64,000 nt of DNA from Sandaracinaceae bacterium. Lineage in GTDB: Bacteria > Myxococcota_A > Polyangia > Polyangiales > Sandaracinaceae. The stretch lies in assembly GCA_020633195.1 (NCBI GenBank), contig JACKEC010000015.1, forward strand, positions 558,001 through 622,000, written 5' to 3'. Both the position numbers and the translations under genes were made by a program. Below are positions 9,198-21,431 of this stretch, piece by piece; within the stretch, counting starts at the first letter, position 1; every line of letters begins with the position of its first letter. A model generated the notes under the pieces. The model saw only the letters and a program-made list of their open reading frames with translations. It made no database searches and had not been told where the DNA came from.

Positions 9198-10481
9198 GTG
9201 AGGGTCTGGGTCGTCTTCGCGCTCCTGCTCGCGGCCTGCGACGAGCCCGCCTCGGCGCGCTCGCTCGATCCGGCCGTAGTCGCGGCGCGCGGCGACGATC
9301 CCGCGGCGCTGCTCGCGTCGCTGCGGGCCGACCCGGGGGAGCTCGGGGACGACGAGGTCGCCTTCGAGGACGCGTCCGGCCACGCGCTCGACGTGTTCCA
9401 CCGCGCGCTCCGGCGCGCCGACGCCGGGGAGGGGACCGCCCGCATCGCGATGTACGGCGGCTCCCACACCGCCGGCGATCACTACACGGGCCGCATCCGC
9501 GAGGTGCTCCAGGCGCGCTTCGGCGACGCGGGTCACGGGTTCGTCCCGCTGGTGCCGGTGGTCCGCAACCACTGGGCCTGGGGAGCCGTCATCGACGAGG
9601 CCGAGGGCTTCGAGGTGCTCCAGGTGGGCTTCAAGCGGCGCGAGGTGTTCCGCTACGGCCTGGCCGGCGCCGCGTTCCAGGCCGACGAGCCCGAGGCGTT
9701 CGCCGCGGTGACGGGCGACTCCTGGGGCAACGGCCGCCAGGCCACGCGCGTCGATCTCCTCTACGACAGGGTCCCCGGCGGCGGGACCCTCGAGGTCTGG
9801 CTCGACGGCGCCCACGTCGACTCGCTCTCGACCGCCGCGGATCCCGCGCGGAACGGGCTGCGGTCGTACGAGGTGAGCGACGCGACGCACCGCCTCGAGG
9901 TCCGCGCGGTGGGCGACGGCCCGGTGACCGTGTTCGGGGTAGTGATGGAGCGGGACGTCCCCGGCGTGGTCGTGCACAACCTCGGCCTGGTCGGCAGCAA
10001 GGCGCGTCACCAGCTCCTGTGGGACGAGGACCAGTGGGCCGCGTACCTGCGCCGGCTCGAGCCCGACCTCGTCGTCTTCGCGTACGGCAACAACGAGACG
10101 ACCGACACGCACCTCACGGTCGCCGATCACGAGCGGGATCTGCGCGCCGCCCTCGCGCGCGTGGAGCGGGCCGCGCCCGACGCCTCCTGCCTCTTGCTCG
10201 GGCCGACCGACCGCCCCCTCGTCGGCGAGGACGGCTCCCTCGAGCCCCGCCCGGTGGTCGCCGAGATCACCGAGATGCAGCGCCGCGTCGCCGCCGACCT
10301 CGGCTGCGCGTTCTTCGACACCCTCGCGTTCCAGGGCGGCCTCGGGTCCGGCGCGACCTGGCGGAGCCACGATCCCCCGTACCTCGGCGAGGATCTCCAG
10401 CACCTCACGCGGCCCGGCTACCTGCGGTGGGGGGAGGCGGTCGTGCGTCAGCTCATGGTCGGTTATCGCCCGCCTGCTTGA
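9198..10481 (+). CDS. SGNH/GDSL-type hydrolase lipoprotein
   Basis: A 427-residue secreted lipoprotein (MRVWVVFALLLAAC, lipidated Cys 14). SGNH blocks are visible. Block I is MYGGSHTAGDHYTGRI with the candidate nucleophile S89; the usual GDS has become GSH. Block III is VVFAYGNNETTD (Asn) and block V is LQHLTRPGYLRWGEA (His). This arrangement, with an inserted beta-rich domain (residues about 150-250), resembles carbohydrate or peptidoglycan O-acetyl esterases, but the substrate is a guess. TAAGAC at 9185-9190 sits 7 nt before the GTG start and may be the -10. It follows the beta-lactamase-fold gene by 42 nt. Confidence 0.75.
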   Translation: MRVWVVFALLLAACDEPASARSLDPAVVAARGDDPAALLASLRADPGELGDDEVAFEDASGHALDVFHRALRRADAGEGTARIAMYGGSHTAGDHYTGRIREVLQARFGDAGHGFVPLVPVVRNHWAWGAVIDEAEGFEVLQVGFKRREVFRYGLAGAAFQADEPEAFAAVTGDSWGNGRQATRVDLLYDRVPGGGTLEVWLDGAHVDSLSTAADPARNGLRSYEVSDATHRLEVRAVGDGPVTVFGVVMERDVPGVVVHNLGLVGSKARHQLLWDEDQWAAYLRRLEPDLVVFAYGNNETTDTHLTVADHERDLRAALARVERAAPDASCLLLGPTDRPLVGEDGSLEPRPVVAEITEMQRRVAADLGCAFFDTLAFQGGLGSGATWRSHDPPYLGEDLQHLTRPGYLRWGEAVVRQLMVGYRPPA

Positions 10482-10516
10482 CGCACCGCGTTGCGGCGCA
10501 CATATCCAGCACGTCG

Positions 10517-10534
10517 ACTGAAGCATCATTCAGT
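10517..10534 (+). promoter_or_regulatory. 18-bp inverted repeat upstream of acyl-CoA dehydrogenase gene
   Basis: ACTGAA-N6-TTCAGT, a perfect 6+6 palindrome ending 25 nt before the GTG start. Its place just upstream of a fatty-acid oxidation gene fits an operator for a dimeric repressor of the TetR/FadR kind. No regulator gene is adjacent. Confidence 0.4.
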
Positions 10535-10559
10535 TTCGGGGGCCGAAGGGACGTGGTCG

Positions 10560-12386
<1,827 letters not shown>

Positions 12387-12410
12387 CGGTCGGGTATCCT
12401 TGCCGTCTCG

Positions 12411-13157
12411 GTGCGGCGGCTGAAGAAGATCCTCGCGTGGGTCGCGATCGTGGGTGGCGGGCTCGTGCTCGCCGCCTGCGTCTTCCTCCTCGCCCAGGAT
12501 CAGCCCCGCCCGACCGGCGAGGAGGGCGAGGACGCCGAGGATCTCGCCTCCGAGATGGAGAGCGCGATCGACCTCGTCGGCTGGGCCCGCACGGGGGCCG
12601 TCCGCTGGACCTTCGCCGGCCGCAACCAGCACCTCTGGGATCGGCGCCGCGGGCTCGTCCGCGTCCGCTGGGACGACGTCGAGGTCCTCCTCCACGAGGG
12701 CGGCTCCGCCGGGCGCGCCTACCGCAACGGCCGAGAGATCACCGGCGCCGAGGGCCTCGCGCTGCGCCAGCGCGGGAACGCGGCGTGGGTGAACGACTCG
12801 TTCTGGCTCAACCCCGTCGCGAAGATCCACGACAGCGGCACGACCCGGAGCCTGGTCCACAACGACCAGCTCCTCGTCGAGTACGAGTCGGGCGGGCTCA
12901 CGCCGGGCGACGCGTACCTCTGGCACGTGAGCCCGGACGGCGAGCCCTACGCGTGGCAGCTCTGGGTGAGCGTCCTCCCCATCGGCGGCGTCGAGGTCAG
13001 CTGGGATCGCTGGATCACCCTGGACACGGGCGCGCGCATCAGCACCCGGCACGTCGGGCCCTTCGGCCTCGCGGTCGAGCTCACCGACGTCGAGGGCGCG
13101 GCGACGCTCGCCGACCTCATCGGCGACGAGGACCCCTTCGAGCCGATCCTGGACTGA
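12411..13157 (+). CDS. single-pass membrane-anchored protein of unknown function
   Basis: A 248-residue protein. Residues 8-30 are one strong hydrophobic segment (WVAIVGGGLVLAACVFLLA), followed by an acidic linker (GEEGEDAEDLASEMES) and a beta-rich domain with many Trp residues and no recognisable catalytic motif. The AAC inside the hydrophobic stretch could be a lipobox, but more hydrophobic residues follow it, so a membrane anchor is likelier. TATCCT at 12395-12400 is a possible -10, with 10 nt to the GTG. It ends 11 nt from the convergent amidase gene. I do not recognise the family. Confidence 0.65.
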   Translation: MRRLKKILAWVAIVGGGLVLAACVFLLAQDQPRPTGEEGEDAEDLASEMESAIDLVGWARTGAVRWTFAGRNQHLWDRRRGLVRVRWDDVEVLLHEGGSAGRAYRNGREITGAEGLALRQRGNAAWVNDSFWLNPVAKIHDSGTTRSLVHNDQLLVEYESGGLTPGDAYLWHVSPDGEPYAWQLWVSVLPIGGVEVSWDRWITLDTGARISTRHVGPFGLAVELTDVEGAATLADLIGDEDPFEPILD

Positions 13158-13168
13158 GGCGAAGGACG

Positions 13169-14650
13169 CTACGGGGCGCCGGGGATCCGGGTGCGGCGCA
13201 GGCCGAAGCGGCCGCGGGGCCGCGGCGGGACCCAGCCCCCGACCGCGCGCTCGAGCTCGAGCGCGACGGCGATGGTGAGGTGGTCGTTGCCGTGCGCGGC
13301 GACGACCTGGCAGCCGAGCGGCAGGCCCTTGGCGTTGAGCCCGAGGGGGACCTGCGTGGCGGGGAAGCCGAGCACGTTGATGACGGCGGTGTAGACGAAG
13401 TCGAAGGGCCGCAGCAGGGGTCCGTGGTGGCGCGGCGCGGGGCGGGAGTAGCTGGGGAAGAGCATCACGCCGTCGTCGCCGAGGTCGTCGGTCAGCCGCT
13501 GGCGCAGGTCGTCGAGCTCGTGCAGCAGCCCCGACGTGCGGTGGGGGAGCATCTCCGGGATGCGCTCGAGCGCCGCGAGGCCGATCGCCGGGAACGTGTG
13601 CGGCGAGCGGCGCAGCAGCCACCGGCCGAGCTCGGGCAGGACCGGCTTGCGGCGGCCGTCGCCCATGAGGACGCCGAACGGCGTGCCGCCCGCGGCCGAG
13701 AGCCCGGCGCCCCAGTAGTGCAGCGACCGCTGGAGCTGCGGGTAGGCCCGAGCCTCGACGTCCGCGCCTCGCGAGGTGAGCGCGGCGGCCGCGTCCGCCT
13801 GTGCACGGCGCAAGTCGCGATGCACCCACGTCGTCCCGTTGTCGGCGACGTTCAGGACCCGGAGGCTCGCCACGTCGACCGTCGCGGGGTCGCCGAGCTC
13901 GCGCGCCTCGCAGGCCTCGTCCTCGCCGTCCGGGCCCGCGAGCGTCGTGAGCAGCGGCCACAGGTCCTCCGCGCGGCGCGCGAGCGGCCCCGTCGAGAGG
14001 TACCGGAGCGCCTCGCCCTCGGCGATCGGCCACTGCCCGGTGTTGGGGACGAGCCCCGCCGACGGCTTGTGGCCGAACACGCCGTTGAAGAACGCGGGCC
14101 CGCGGATCGATCCGCCGATGTCGGCGCCGAGCCCGAACGGAGAGATCGCGGCGCCGACCGCGGCGCCCTCGCCCCCCGAGCTCCCGCCCACGATCCGGCC
14201 CGGGTCGTACGGGTTGTTGGAGCGGCCGTAGACGCGGTTGTCGCTCTCGACCCACATCAACAGCTCGCTGACGTTCGTGACGCCGATCGGGATCGCCCCG
14301 GCCTGCCGCATGCGCCGCACGGTCACCGCGTCCTCGGTGCTGCGCTGCCCGCGCCGCGACACGAGCCCCGCGGACTGCGGCATCCCCTCGAGCTGGAAGC
14401 TCTCCTTGATCGTGCAGGGCACGCCGTGAAAGGGCGGCAGCCCGTCGGGCCCCTCGTCCCGCAAGCGGGCGTCGGCGGCCTTGGCCTCCTGCAGCGCCTC
14501 GCGGACCCGCGCCCGGACGACCGCGTTGAGGACCGGGTTCACCTCGCGGAGGCGGTCGATGTGACGTCGGACCACCTTCTCGCTCGTGGTGTCACCGCGC
14601 TTGATGAGGCCGGCGAGCTCGATCCCGGACTTGAGCAGGTACGGGTGCAT
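13169..14650 (-). CDS. amidase-signature family hydrolase
   Basis: A 493-residue hydrolase with the Ser-cisSer-Lys triad of the amidase-signature family: K82 in CTIKES, the cis-Ser in GGSSGGEGA (about 157) and the nucleophile S181 in GADIGGSIRGPA. The spacing matches fatty-acid-amide-hydrolase-like members (FAAH2 type) rather than GatA, and no gatC or gatB neighbour is present. No signal peptide, so cytoplasmic. It probably cleaves a fatty or aryl amide; the substrate cannot be told from sequence. It lies 33 nt downstream of the alpha/beta-hydrolase lipoprotein gene on the same strand. Confidence 0.88.
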   Translation of the reverse strand: MHPYLLKSGIELAGLIKRGDTTSEKVVRRHIDRLREVNPVLNAVVRARVREALQEAKAADARLRDEGPDGLPPFHGVPCTIKESFQLEGMPQSAGLVSRRGQRSTEDAVTVRRMRQAGAIPIGVTNVSELLMWVESDNRVYGRSNNPYDPGRIVGGSSGGEGAAVGAAISPFGLGADIGGSIRGPAFFNGVFGHKPSAGLVPNTGQWPIAEGEALRYLSTGPLARRAEDLWPLLTTLAGPDGEDEACEARELGDPATVDVASLRVLNVADNGTTWVHRDLRRAQADAAAALTSRGADVEARAYPQLQRSLHYWGAGLSAAGGTPFGVLMGDGRRKPVLPELGRWLLRRSPHTFPAIGLAALERIPEMLPHRTSGLLHELDDLRQRLTDDLGDDGVMLFPSYSRPAPRHHGPLLRPFDFVYTAVINVLGFPATQVPLGLNAKGLPLGCQVVAAHGNDHLTIAVALELERAVGGWVPPRPRGRFGLRRTRIPGAP

Positions 14651-14683
14651 CGCGACGGAGAGTGGTCGTCCCGGCGCGCTGGG

Positions 14684-16714
14684 TCAATCGCAGGTCGTGG
14701 CGTCGCGCGCGGGCACGCGCGGCGCGGGCCCCGCGCGCAGGCTCTCGAGGAAGCAGCGATACTGCAGCTGCGGCTCGGAGCGCTGGAACATGATCTCGTG
14801 GCCGTCCTCGATGCCGTCCTCGAGGTGCTGGACCACGACCCGCGTGGCGCCGCCGCGGTTCGCCGAGGCGGGCAACGTGATTTGCGATCGCTCGCTGAAC
14901 GAGAGCAGGTCGTCGAGGGGGGTGAAGCGATCGCGCAGGGACTCGTCGAGCGCCCCGCCGGCCAGGTCGAGGCCGAGCGCGAGGCTCAGCGGGTTGGCGA
15001 CCGGCGGCGGGATGTACGTGTCGAGGATGCCCTGGAACATCAGCACGTGGCGCTCCGCGTCGAGCGGGTAGACCTGCGGGTCGGCCGGCTCCCCGGCCCA
15101 CTGCACGAGCATCAGCGCGGGGTCGTGCTCGGTCAGCGTCCGCCCCCGCGCGGTGTAGCGCAGCAGGTTCTCCGCGGCGGGGCGCACCTGGATCGGGCTC
15201 TCCTTGTACATCACGTTGCGGATCCACGAGCCGCCCGCGCCGCTGACGATCATCGCCCGATAGCGAGGCTCGAGCGCCGCCGCGAGCGGGGCGATGGTCG
15301 CGCCCATCGAGTGGCCCATGATCGCGAGCGTCGCGTCGTCGAGGTGCGCCGCGCCGTCGCCGCCCGGCGTGCTCAGGCCGGGGCAGCTCGACGCGTCGAT
15401 GGCGACCGAGGGGACCAGGCGCGCGAGGTGGATCAGCTCGAGCGCGGACTGCCGCACGTTGTCGCGCAGCCCCGCGATGTTGTTGATGTTGAAGATCGCG
15501 AACTGCTCGTCCCAGCCCTCGAGGTTGCGGAGGCCGCCGAGCGGTCCGTCCACGGTGAGCCCCGCGAAGCCCGCCCGCGCGAAGCCGGTCGCCGGGCCGC
15601 TGCCGGGCGCGGCGTCGCCGTGGGCCGTCGCGTGCGGGCCGCGATCGACCATGGGGCGGTCGCCGCCTCCGCCGGTGCGGACGAACACGACGGTCGGGAA
15701 GCCCTCCGCCGGCATCGCCGCGCGGGGCAGGGTGACCCAGACGTTGGCGGTCGCCATGCGCTGGACGACGAGCGCTCCGCCCTCCTCGATCCAGGTGCCG
15801 CCGACCACGGAGTAGGGCGAGTCCCCGCTCTGGAAGTCGGGGACCTGCACCGTCGAGTGGAACACGCAGTAGTCGTCGAAGACCTCGGCGGCGGTGAAGT
15901 CGGCGGCGAGCTCGGGCGCGGGTCCCGCGGCGAGCTGATCGCGGGCCGCGCGCATCCCGACGGTCGGGTCCCAGGTGCGGAACACCGCGGTCGCGGCGAC
16001 CGTCCCGAGGTCGACGCCCGCCTCGGTCAGCGCGGCGACGGCCTGCTGGTGCGCCGCGTACGCGGCGTCGGAGAGCCCGTCGGGCCGCTCGCCCGCCACG
16101 AGCGAGGCGGTCGCGGGCGCGATCCCGAGCGAGGCCCCCGTCCGCCCTCGCACGGCCGTGGTCACGACCGCGGCGTAGAGGTGGTCGGGCGCGAGCGGGC
16201 GACCCTGCAGCGGCAGCACGGAGAGCACGTCGTGGGTCGCGAACGGGCCAGCGTCGGTGGCGAACGCGACGTCGACAGGGCTCCGCGCGCCGCGGGTCGA
16301 CGAGTCGGGGTCGACGTCCATCAGGAACACGGACGCGCCGGCGGTCACGCTCTGCGCGAGGTCGGGGAGCGACGCCTCGTCGATCGGCGCGGCGAGGGGG
16401 AAGTACACGGTGCCCGAGACGGCGAAGCCGGACGCGTTCGAGAGGACCTGCGTGACGTCGGCGACGATGGTCGCGCGGAGCGGGTTCGGGAAGCTGCTGA
16501 TGTCGACGGTTCCGTCGGCGCGGCGGAGCCGCTCGTCGGGCCAGGGCGCCGCCCAGAGATTCGCGGGGTCGGCGTAGTCGGCGAGCGCCGCTGCCGCCGC
16601 GGAGGGACCAGCGTCCGAGCCGGGGGGCGCCCCCGCGTCCATCCCCGGCGGTGGGGAGGACTCGCACATCAACAAGAGAAGCGCCAAGAGGGGCCCGAGC
16701 CGGAGCGAGCTCAT
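14684..16714 (-). CDS. alpha/beta-hydrolase lipoprotein (lipase-like)
   Basis: A 676-residue secreted lipoprotein (MSSLRLGPLLALLLLMC) with a Gly/Asp/Ala spacer. A large N-terminal beta-rich region (to about residue 330) is followed by an alpha/beta-hydrolase domain. The nucleophile elbow is GHSMGA at about 466-471. The likely acid is Asp in GILDTYIPPP and the likely base is His in EDGHEIMFQ near the C-terminus. This resembles bacterial lipase/virulence-factor families with an N-terminal accessory domain. TACCCT lies 9 nt before the ATG on the minus strand. It sits between the amidase and lectin lipoprotein genes, all in one direction. Confidence 0.75.
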   Translation of the reverse strand: MSSLRLGPLLALLLLMCESSPPPGMDAGAPPGSDAGPSAAAAALADYADPANLWAAPWPDERLRRADGTVDISSFPNPLRATIVADVTQVLSNASGFAVSGTVYFPLAAPIDEASLPDLAQSVTAGASVFLMDVDPDSSTRGARSPVDVAFATDAGPFATHDVLSVLPLQGRPLAPDHLYAAVVTTAVRGRTGASLGIAPATASLVAGERPDGLSDAAYAAHQQAVAALTEAGVDLGTVAATAVFRTWDPTVGMRAARDQLAAGPAPELAADFTAAEVFDDYCVFHSTVQVPDFQSGDSPYSVVGGTWIEEGGALVVQRMATANVWVTLPRAAMPAEGFPTVVFVRTGGGGDRPMVDRGPHATAHGDAAPGSGPATGFARAGFAGLTVDGPLGGLRNLEGWDEQFAIFNINNIAGLRDNVRQSALELIHLARLVPSVAIDASSCPGLSTPGGDGAAHLDDATLAIMGHSMGATIAPLAAALEPRYRAMIVSGAGGSWIRNVMYKESPIQVRPAAENLLRYTARGRTLTEHDPALMLVQWAGEPADPQVYPLDAERHVLMFQGILDTYIPPPVANPLSLALGLDLAGGALDESLRDRFTPLDDLLSFSERSQITLPASANRGGATRVVVQHLEDGIEDGHEIMFQRSEPQLQYRCFLESLRAGPAPRVPARDATTCD

Positions 16715-16733
16715 CGTCCCCCGAGGGTAGCGC

Positions 16734-18125
16734 TCACGGGGCCGCTTCGCAGACGTAGCGGTTGTCGTCGTTGCAGTCGGTGTCGTTCCAGCCGCCGCCG
16801 ACCCCGGACGCGCCCGTGTCGTAGGGGTTGAGCACGGCGCAATCTTCGTTGCTGCTGTTGTTGGGCTCGCCGCTGTTCCAGTTGGAGTACGTGACGGCGG
16901 CGCCCGCCCGCGACCACTGCCACGACCCCTCCGTGCTCCTGTCGTTGGCGCCGATCCAGTAGCTGGCCCCCATGTCGCCCACGTTCGCGTCGAGCCACGC
17001 CTGCTCGGCCGCGTCGTCGACCACCACGAGGTCGTAGCCGGTGCCCCGGCACCAGTCGCGCGCGTTGGTCCAGCGCTTCCTGTCCAGCCAGTTGTTGCAG
17101 AACAGGTAGGAGTGCCCCATCCGCTCGCGGCGCGTGCAGCCGCAGTCGGCGCCCCCGTCGTCGACGATCCCGTTGCAGTCGTCGTCGAGGCCGTTGCAGC
17201 TCTCGGTGGTGCTGCCGGTCGTGTCGCTGCACGAGAACGTGCCCATGCTGCACGTGCCCATGCCCTCGAGGCACTGGTCGGTGTCCGGGCCGTCGCACCG
17301 GCTCCCGACGCGCGTGTCCGCGGAGCCGTCCGGGGTGCTCGGGTCGCAGTCGTTGTCCATCCCGTCGCAGAGCTCGGTCTCGTCCGGCTGGTTCCCGTCG
17401 TCGCCCGCGCAGATCCGCGCGCCCCCGCTGCACGCGAACGCGCCCTCCGGGCAGAGGTCGGTGTCCGCCGGGTCGTCGCACGGCATGCCCATCATCGGGT
17501 CGCTCGCGCCGTCGAGGGTCAGCGGGTTGCAGTCGTTGTCGACGCCGTCGCACACCTCGATCTCGTCCGGCGCGTCCTCGTCGTCGCCGGGGCACTCGAG
17601 GCCCGTCGCCCCGCACGTGTAGACGCCGCCCTCGCACCGATCGAGATCGGCGCCGTCGCAGGGCATCCCGACGCGCGGGTCGTCGGCGCCGTCGGGGGTG
17701 GTCACGTCGCAGTCGTTGTCGACCCCGTCGCAGAGCTCCTCGCGTCCGTCGGGGGTGTCCCCGACGCACACCATCGCTCCGCCCACGCAGTCGAGCAGCC
17801 CGCCGGGGCACGCGTCGGGGTCGTCGCCGTCGCAGCCGATGCCGAGCCAGCCCTCGTCCGCGCCGTCCGCGGTGGTCGGGTCGCAGTCGTCGTCGACGCC
17901 GTTGCAGAGCTCGGCCGACGGCACGCACGCGTCCTCGACCGCGGCGTCCCCCGCGTCGAGGCCTCCATCGGCGCCGCCGTCGTGGCCGCCGTCCGAGAGC
18001 GCGGCGTCGAAGGAGCCGCTGTCGAACGGCGACGCGCCGCCGTCGCTCGGAGCGGTGCCCGAACGGTCGAGGATGCAGCCGGGGGCGAGGAGCGCGAGGG
18101 CGAGCACGGCGGCGACGCGCGACAC
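16734..18125 (-). CDS. MopE-type Cys-repeat lipoprotein with C-terminal C-type lectin domain
   Basis: Signal peptide VSRVAAVLALALLAPGC, lipidated. The GTG at 18125 is preferred over an ATG at 18164, because the signal peptide begins there and TACGCT (18135-18140) lies just upstream. Five repeats follow, each with a core like ELCDGVDNDCD (variants ELCNG, EVCDG, ESCNG) spaced by about 55 residues. These are the acidic, Cys-rich motifs seen in MopE-like metal-binding proteins. Residues about 333-463 form a C-type lectin domain with the EPN sugar-specificity motif (SGEPNNSSNEDC) and the WND calcium motif (GGWNDTDCND). Likely a surface protein that binds metal and mannose-type sugars. Confidence 0.85.
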   Translation of the reverse strand: MSRVAAVLALALLAPGCILDRSGTAPSDGGASPFDSGSFDAALSDGGHDGGADGGLDAGDAAVEDACVPSAELCNGVDDDCDPTTADGADEGWLGIGCDGDDPDACPGGLLDCVGGAMVCVGDTPDGREELCDGVDNDCDVTTPDGADDPRVGMPCDGADLDRCEGGVYTCGATGLECPGDDEDAPDEIEVCDGVDNDCNPLTLDGASDPMMGMPCDDPADTDLCPEGAFACSGGARICAGDDGNQPDETELCDGMDNDCDPSTPDGSADTRVGSRCDGPDTDQCLEGMGTCSMGTFSCSDTTGSTTESCNGLDDDCNGIVDDGGADCGCTRRERMGHSYLFCNNWLDRKRWTNARDWCRGTGYDLVVVDDAAEQAWLDANVGDMGASYWIGANDRSTEGSWQWSRAGAAVTYSNWNSGEPNNSSNEDCAVLNPYDTGASGVGGGWNDTDCNDDNRYVCEAAP

Positions 18126-18198
18126 AGCGGGAGAAGCGTAGCACCGCCTCGGCCCGCGGCGCATGCCCAGACCCGAGGCCCGCTCGAGGGCTGCCGAC

Positions 18199-19611
<1,413 letters not shown>

Positions 19612-19661
19612 AGAGGGCCAGAACTTAGGGGGCCGACCCTCTTTGCGGTCGTGTGGCTGCT

Positions 19662-19682
19662 CACTCGGGCCGATCCCGAGTG
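19662..19682 (-). promoter_or_regulatory. hairpin in boxC-boxB intergenic gap
   Basis: CACTCGGG at 19662-19669 pairs with CCCGAGTG at 19675-19682 around a 5-nt loop. It lies between the boxC stop and the boxB start. TAAGTT, 10 nt before the boxB ATG, could be a -10 for an internal promoter. The hairpin may adjust relative expression of the two genes or stabilise mRNA ends. Confidence 0.4.
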
Positions 19683-19706
19683 CGGTGCCTCACGAGCGAC
19701 GCTGAT

Positions 19707-21344
19707 CTAGCAGCGCGTCCACTGGAACGTCGGGCGCTCGGGCATCCCGTACTTCGTGAGCGCGCCCTCGGGGCCGACCGCGTTGGGCCGCTGGAAGATC
19801 CAGTTCTGCCACGCGCTGAGGCGCGCGAAGATCTTGGCGTCCGCCGACTCCGGCCCGGGGAACCGCAACGAGGCTTCCATGCCCGTCAGCGCGTCGGGCG
19901 ACATGCTCACGCGCTCCTCGAGCGCGATGCGCACGTCGTCGTCCCAGTCGATGTCGTCGGCCGCGATGGTGACGAGGCCGAGCTCGTCGGCCTCGGTCGT
20001 GATGACGCGCTCGCCCTTGCGCTCCGCGATCCGGCCGATCGGCGCGGTGTCGCCCAGGAAGCGCGCCTGGAGGCGCGTGAGCCCGTGCGACATCGGCATC
20101 GGGCCCAGGTTCGCGTCGCTCACCGCGACGGCGACCTTCTCGTCTTCGTCCTCGAGCATGTAGATGCGGTCCGCCGCGAGCGCGACCTCGAGGAGCACGC
20201 CGCCGAACGCGGTGCCCTCCTCGACGAGCGCGAAGAAGCTCTTCGCGGTCAGGTCCAGCCGGCGCAGCACGCGGGCCTGGAAGGCGAGGATCTCGTTGAC
20301 CAGCCAGTGGTCGCGGTTGGCGTAGAGCGTCGCGTCGATCCCGAGCACGGTCTCGAGCTCACCCTCGGTGCGGAGCACCACGAGGCCGATGTCGAGGTGG
20401 TTCACGCGGAGCTGCAGCAGCGCGTCGTCGAGCTCGCGGAAGGCCCGCAACGACCATTGCGACGCGCCCGCCGCCTGGATCGCCTCGGCGGTCGTCGGCT
20501 GCGCCTCGTCGGGCGTGCGGATCTTCAGGACCGCGGTGCGCGCGTCCTGGGCCAGCTCCACCGTGACGTACTGGTAGACGAGGTTGCCGTTGTCGTCGAT
20601 CGTCGGCACGACCGGATCGAGGGTGATCCCCGGGCCCTTCGTCCCCTCGACGCTCGCCGCGAGCTTCTCCGCGGCGGCCGCGATCGCCTCGTCGAACTTG
20701 CTGCGCGGGGCGATCTCGTCGACGAGGCCCCACTGCACCGCGCGCTTGCCGCGGATGCCCTCGCTCGTGGTGCAGAACACGTCGGCGCGGTCGCGGCGGA
20801 TCTTGCGCTTGTCGACGAGGCGGGTGAGCCCGCCGGTGCCCGGGAGCACGCCGAGCAGGGGCACCTCGGGGAGGCTCACCGCGCTCGCGCCGTCGTCGAT
20901 GAGGAGGAGGTGATCGCACGCCATCGCGAGCTCGTAGCCGCCGCCGGCGCACGTGCCGTTCAGCGCGGCGAGGTACTTCTGGCCGCTGTGGTGCGACGCG
21001 TCCTCGATCGAGAGGCGGGTCTCGTTGGTGAACTTGCAGAAGTTGACCTTGAAGGCGTGGGTGCTCGACCCGAGCATCGGGATGTTCGCGCCCGCGCAGA
21101 ACACCCGCATCTGGCCGCTCTTGACGACGCAGACCTTCACCTCGGGGTGCTCGAACCGGAGCCGCTGCACCGCGTCGGCGAGCTCGATGTCGACCCCGAG
21201 GTCGTAGCTGTTGAGCTTCAGCTCGTAGGCGTCCGAGAGCCCGCCGAAGGGCTGCACGTCCATCACGAGCTCCGCGCGATCGCCGTCGATCGTGAGGGTC
21301 CAGTGCTTGTAGCGGTCGGGGTGAGTCTGAAACGAGATCGCCAT
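19707..21344 (-). CDS. boxC: 2,3-epoxybenzoyl-CoA dihydrolase BoxC
   Basis: Opens the ring of 2,3-epoxybenzoyl-CoA using two waters, giving 3,4-dehydroadipyl-CoA semialdehyde and formate. The 545-residue enoyl-CoA-hydratase-superfamily protein has the BoxC-type N-terminus (FQTHPDRYKHWTLTIDGD). The crotonase oxyanion regions are MRVFCAGANIPML and ALNGTCAGGGYELAMACDHL. It also has the long C-terminal half ending FPGPESADAKIFARLSAWQN. The ATG at 21344 follows TATGGT (21352-21357) by 7 nt; an ATG four codons earlier is possible. It is upstream of boxB on the same strand. Confidence 0.95.
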   Translation of the reverse strand: MAISFQTHPDRYKHWTLTIDGDRAELVMDVQPFGGLSDAYELKLNSYDLGVDIELADAVQRLRFEHPEVKVCVVKSGQMRVFCAGANIPMLGSSTHAFKVNFCKFTNETRLSIEDASHHSGQKYLAALNGTCAGGGYELAMACDHLLLIDDGASAVSLPEVPLLGVLPGTGGLTRLVDKRKIRRDRADVFCTTSEGIRGKRAVQWGLVDEIAPRSKFDEAIAAAAEKLAASVEGTKGPGITLDPVVPTIDDNGNLVYQYVTVELAQDARTAVLKIRTPDEAQPTTAEAIQAAGASQWSLRAFRELDDALLQLRVNHLDIGLVVLRTEGELETVLGIDATLYANRDHWLVNEILAFQARVLRRLDLTAKSFFALVEEGTAFGGVLLEVALAADRIYMLEDEDEKVAVAVSDANLGPMPMSHGLTRLQARFLGDTAPIGRIAERKGERVITTEADELGLVTIAADDIDWDDDVRIALEERVSMSPDALTGMEASLRFPGPESADAKIFARLSAWQNWIFQRPNAVGPEGALTKYGMPERPTFQWTRC

Positions 21345-21351
21345 GGCCGGG

Positions 21352-21357
21352 ACCATA
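21352..21357 (-). promoter_or_regulatory. -10-like TATGGT box for boxC
   Basis: The minus-strand TATGGT ends 7 nt before the boxC ATG. There is no Shine-Dalgarno between, so the boxC message is probably leaderless or nearly so. No -35 hexamer is recognisable. Confidence 0.4.
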
Positions 21358-21431
21358 GGGCACCGGCGGCGACCGCATGAGGAGCGCTCGTGTCCTAGCT
21401 CACAAGCGAGCCTCGTCGTACACCCGGATCG

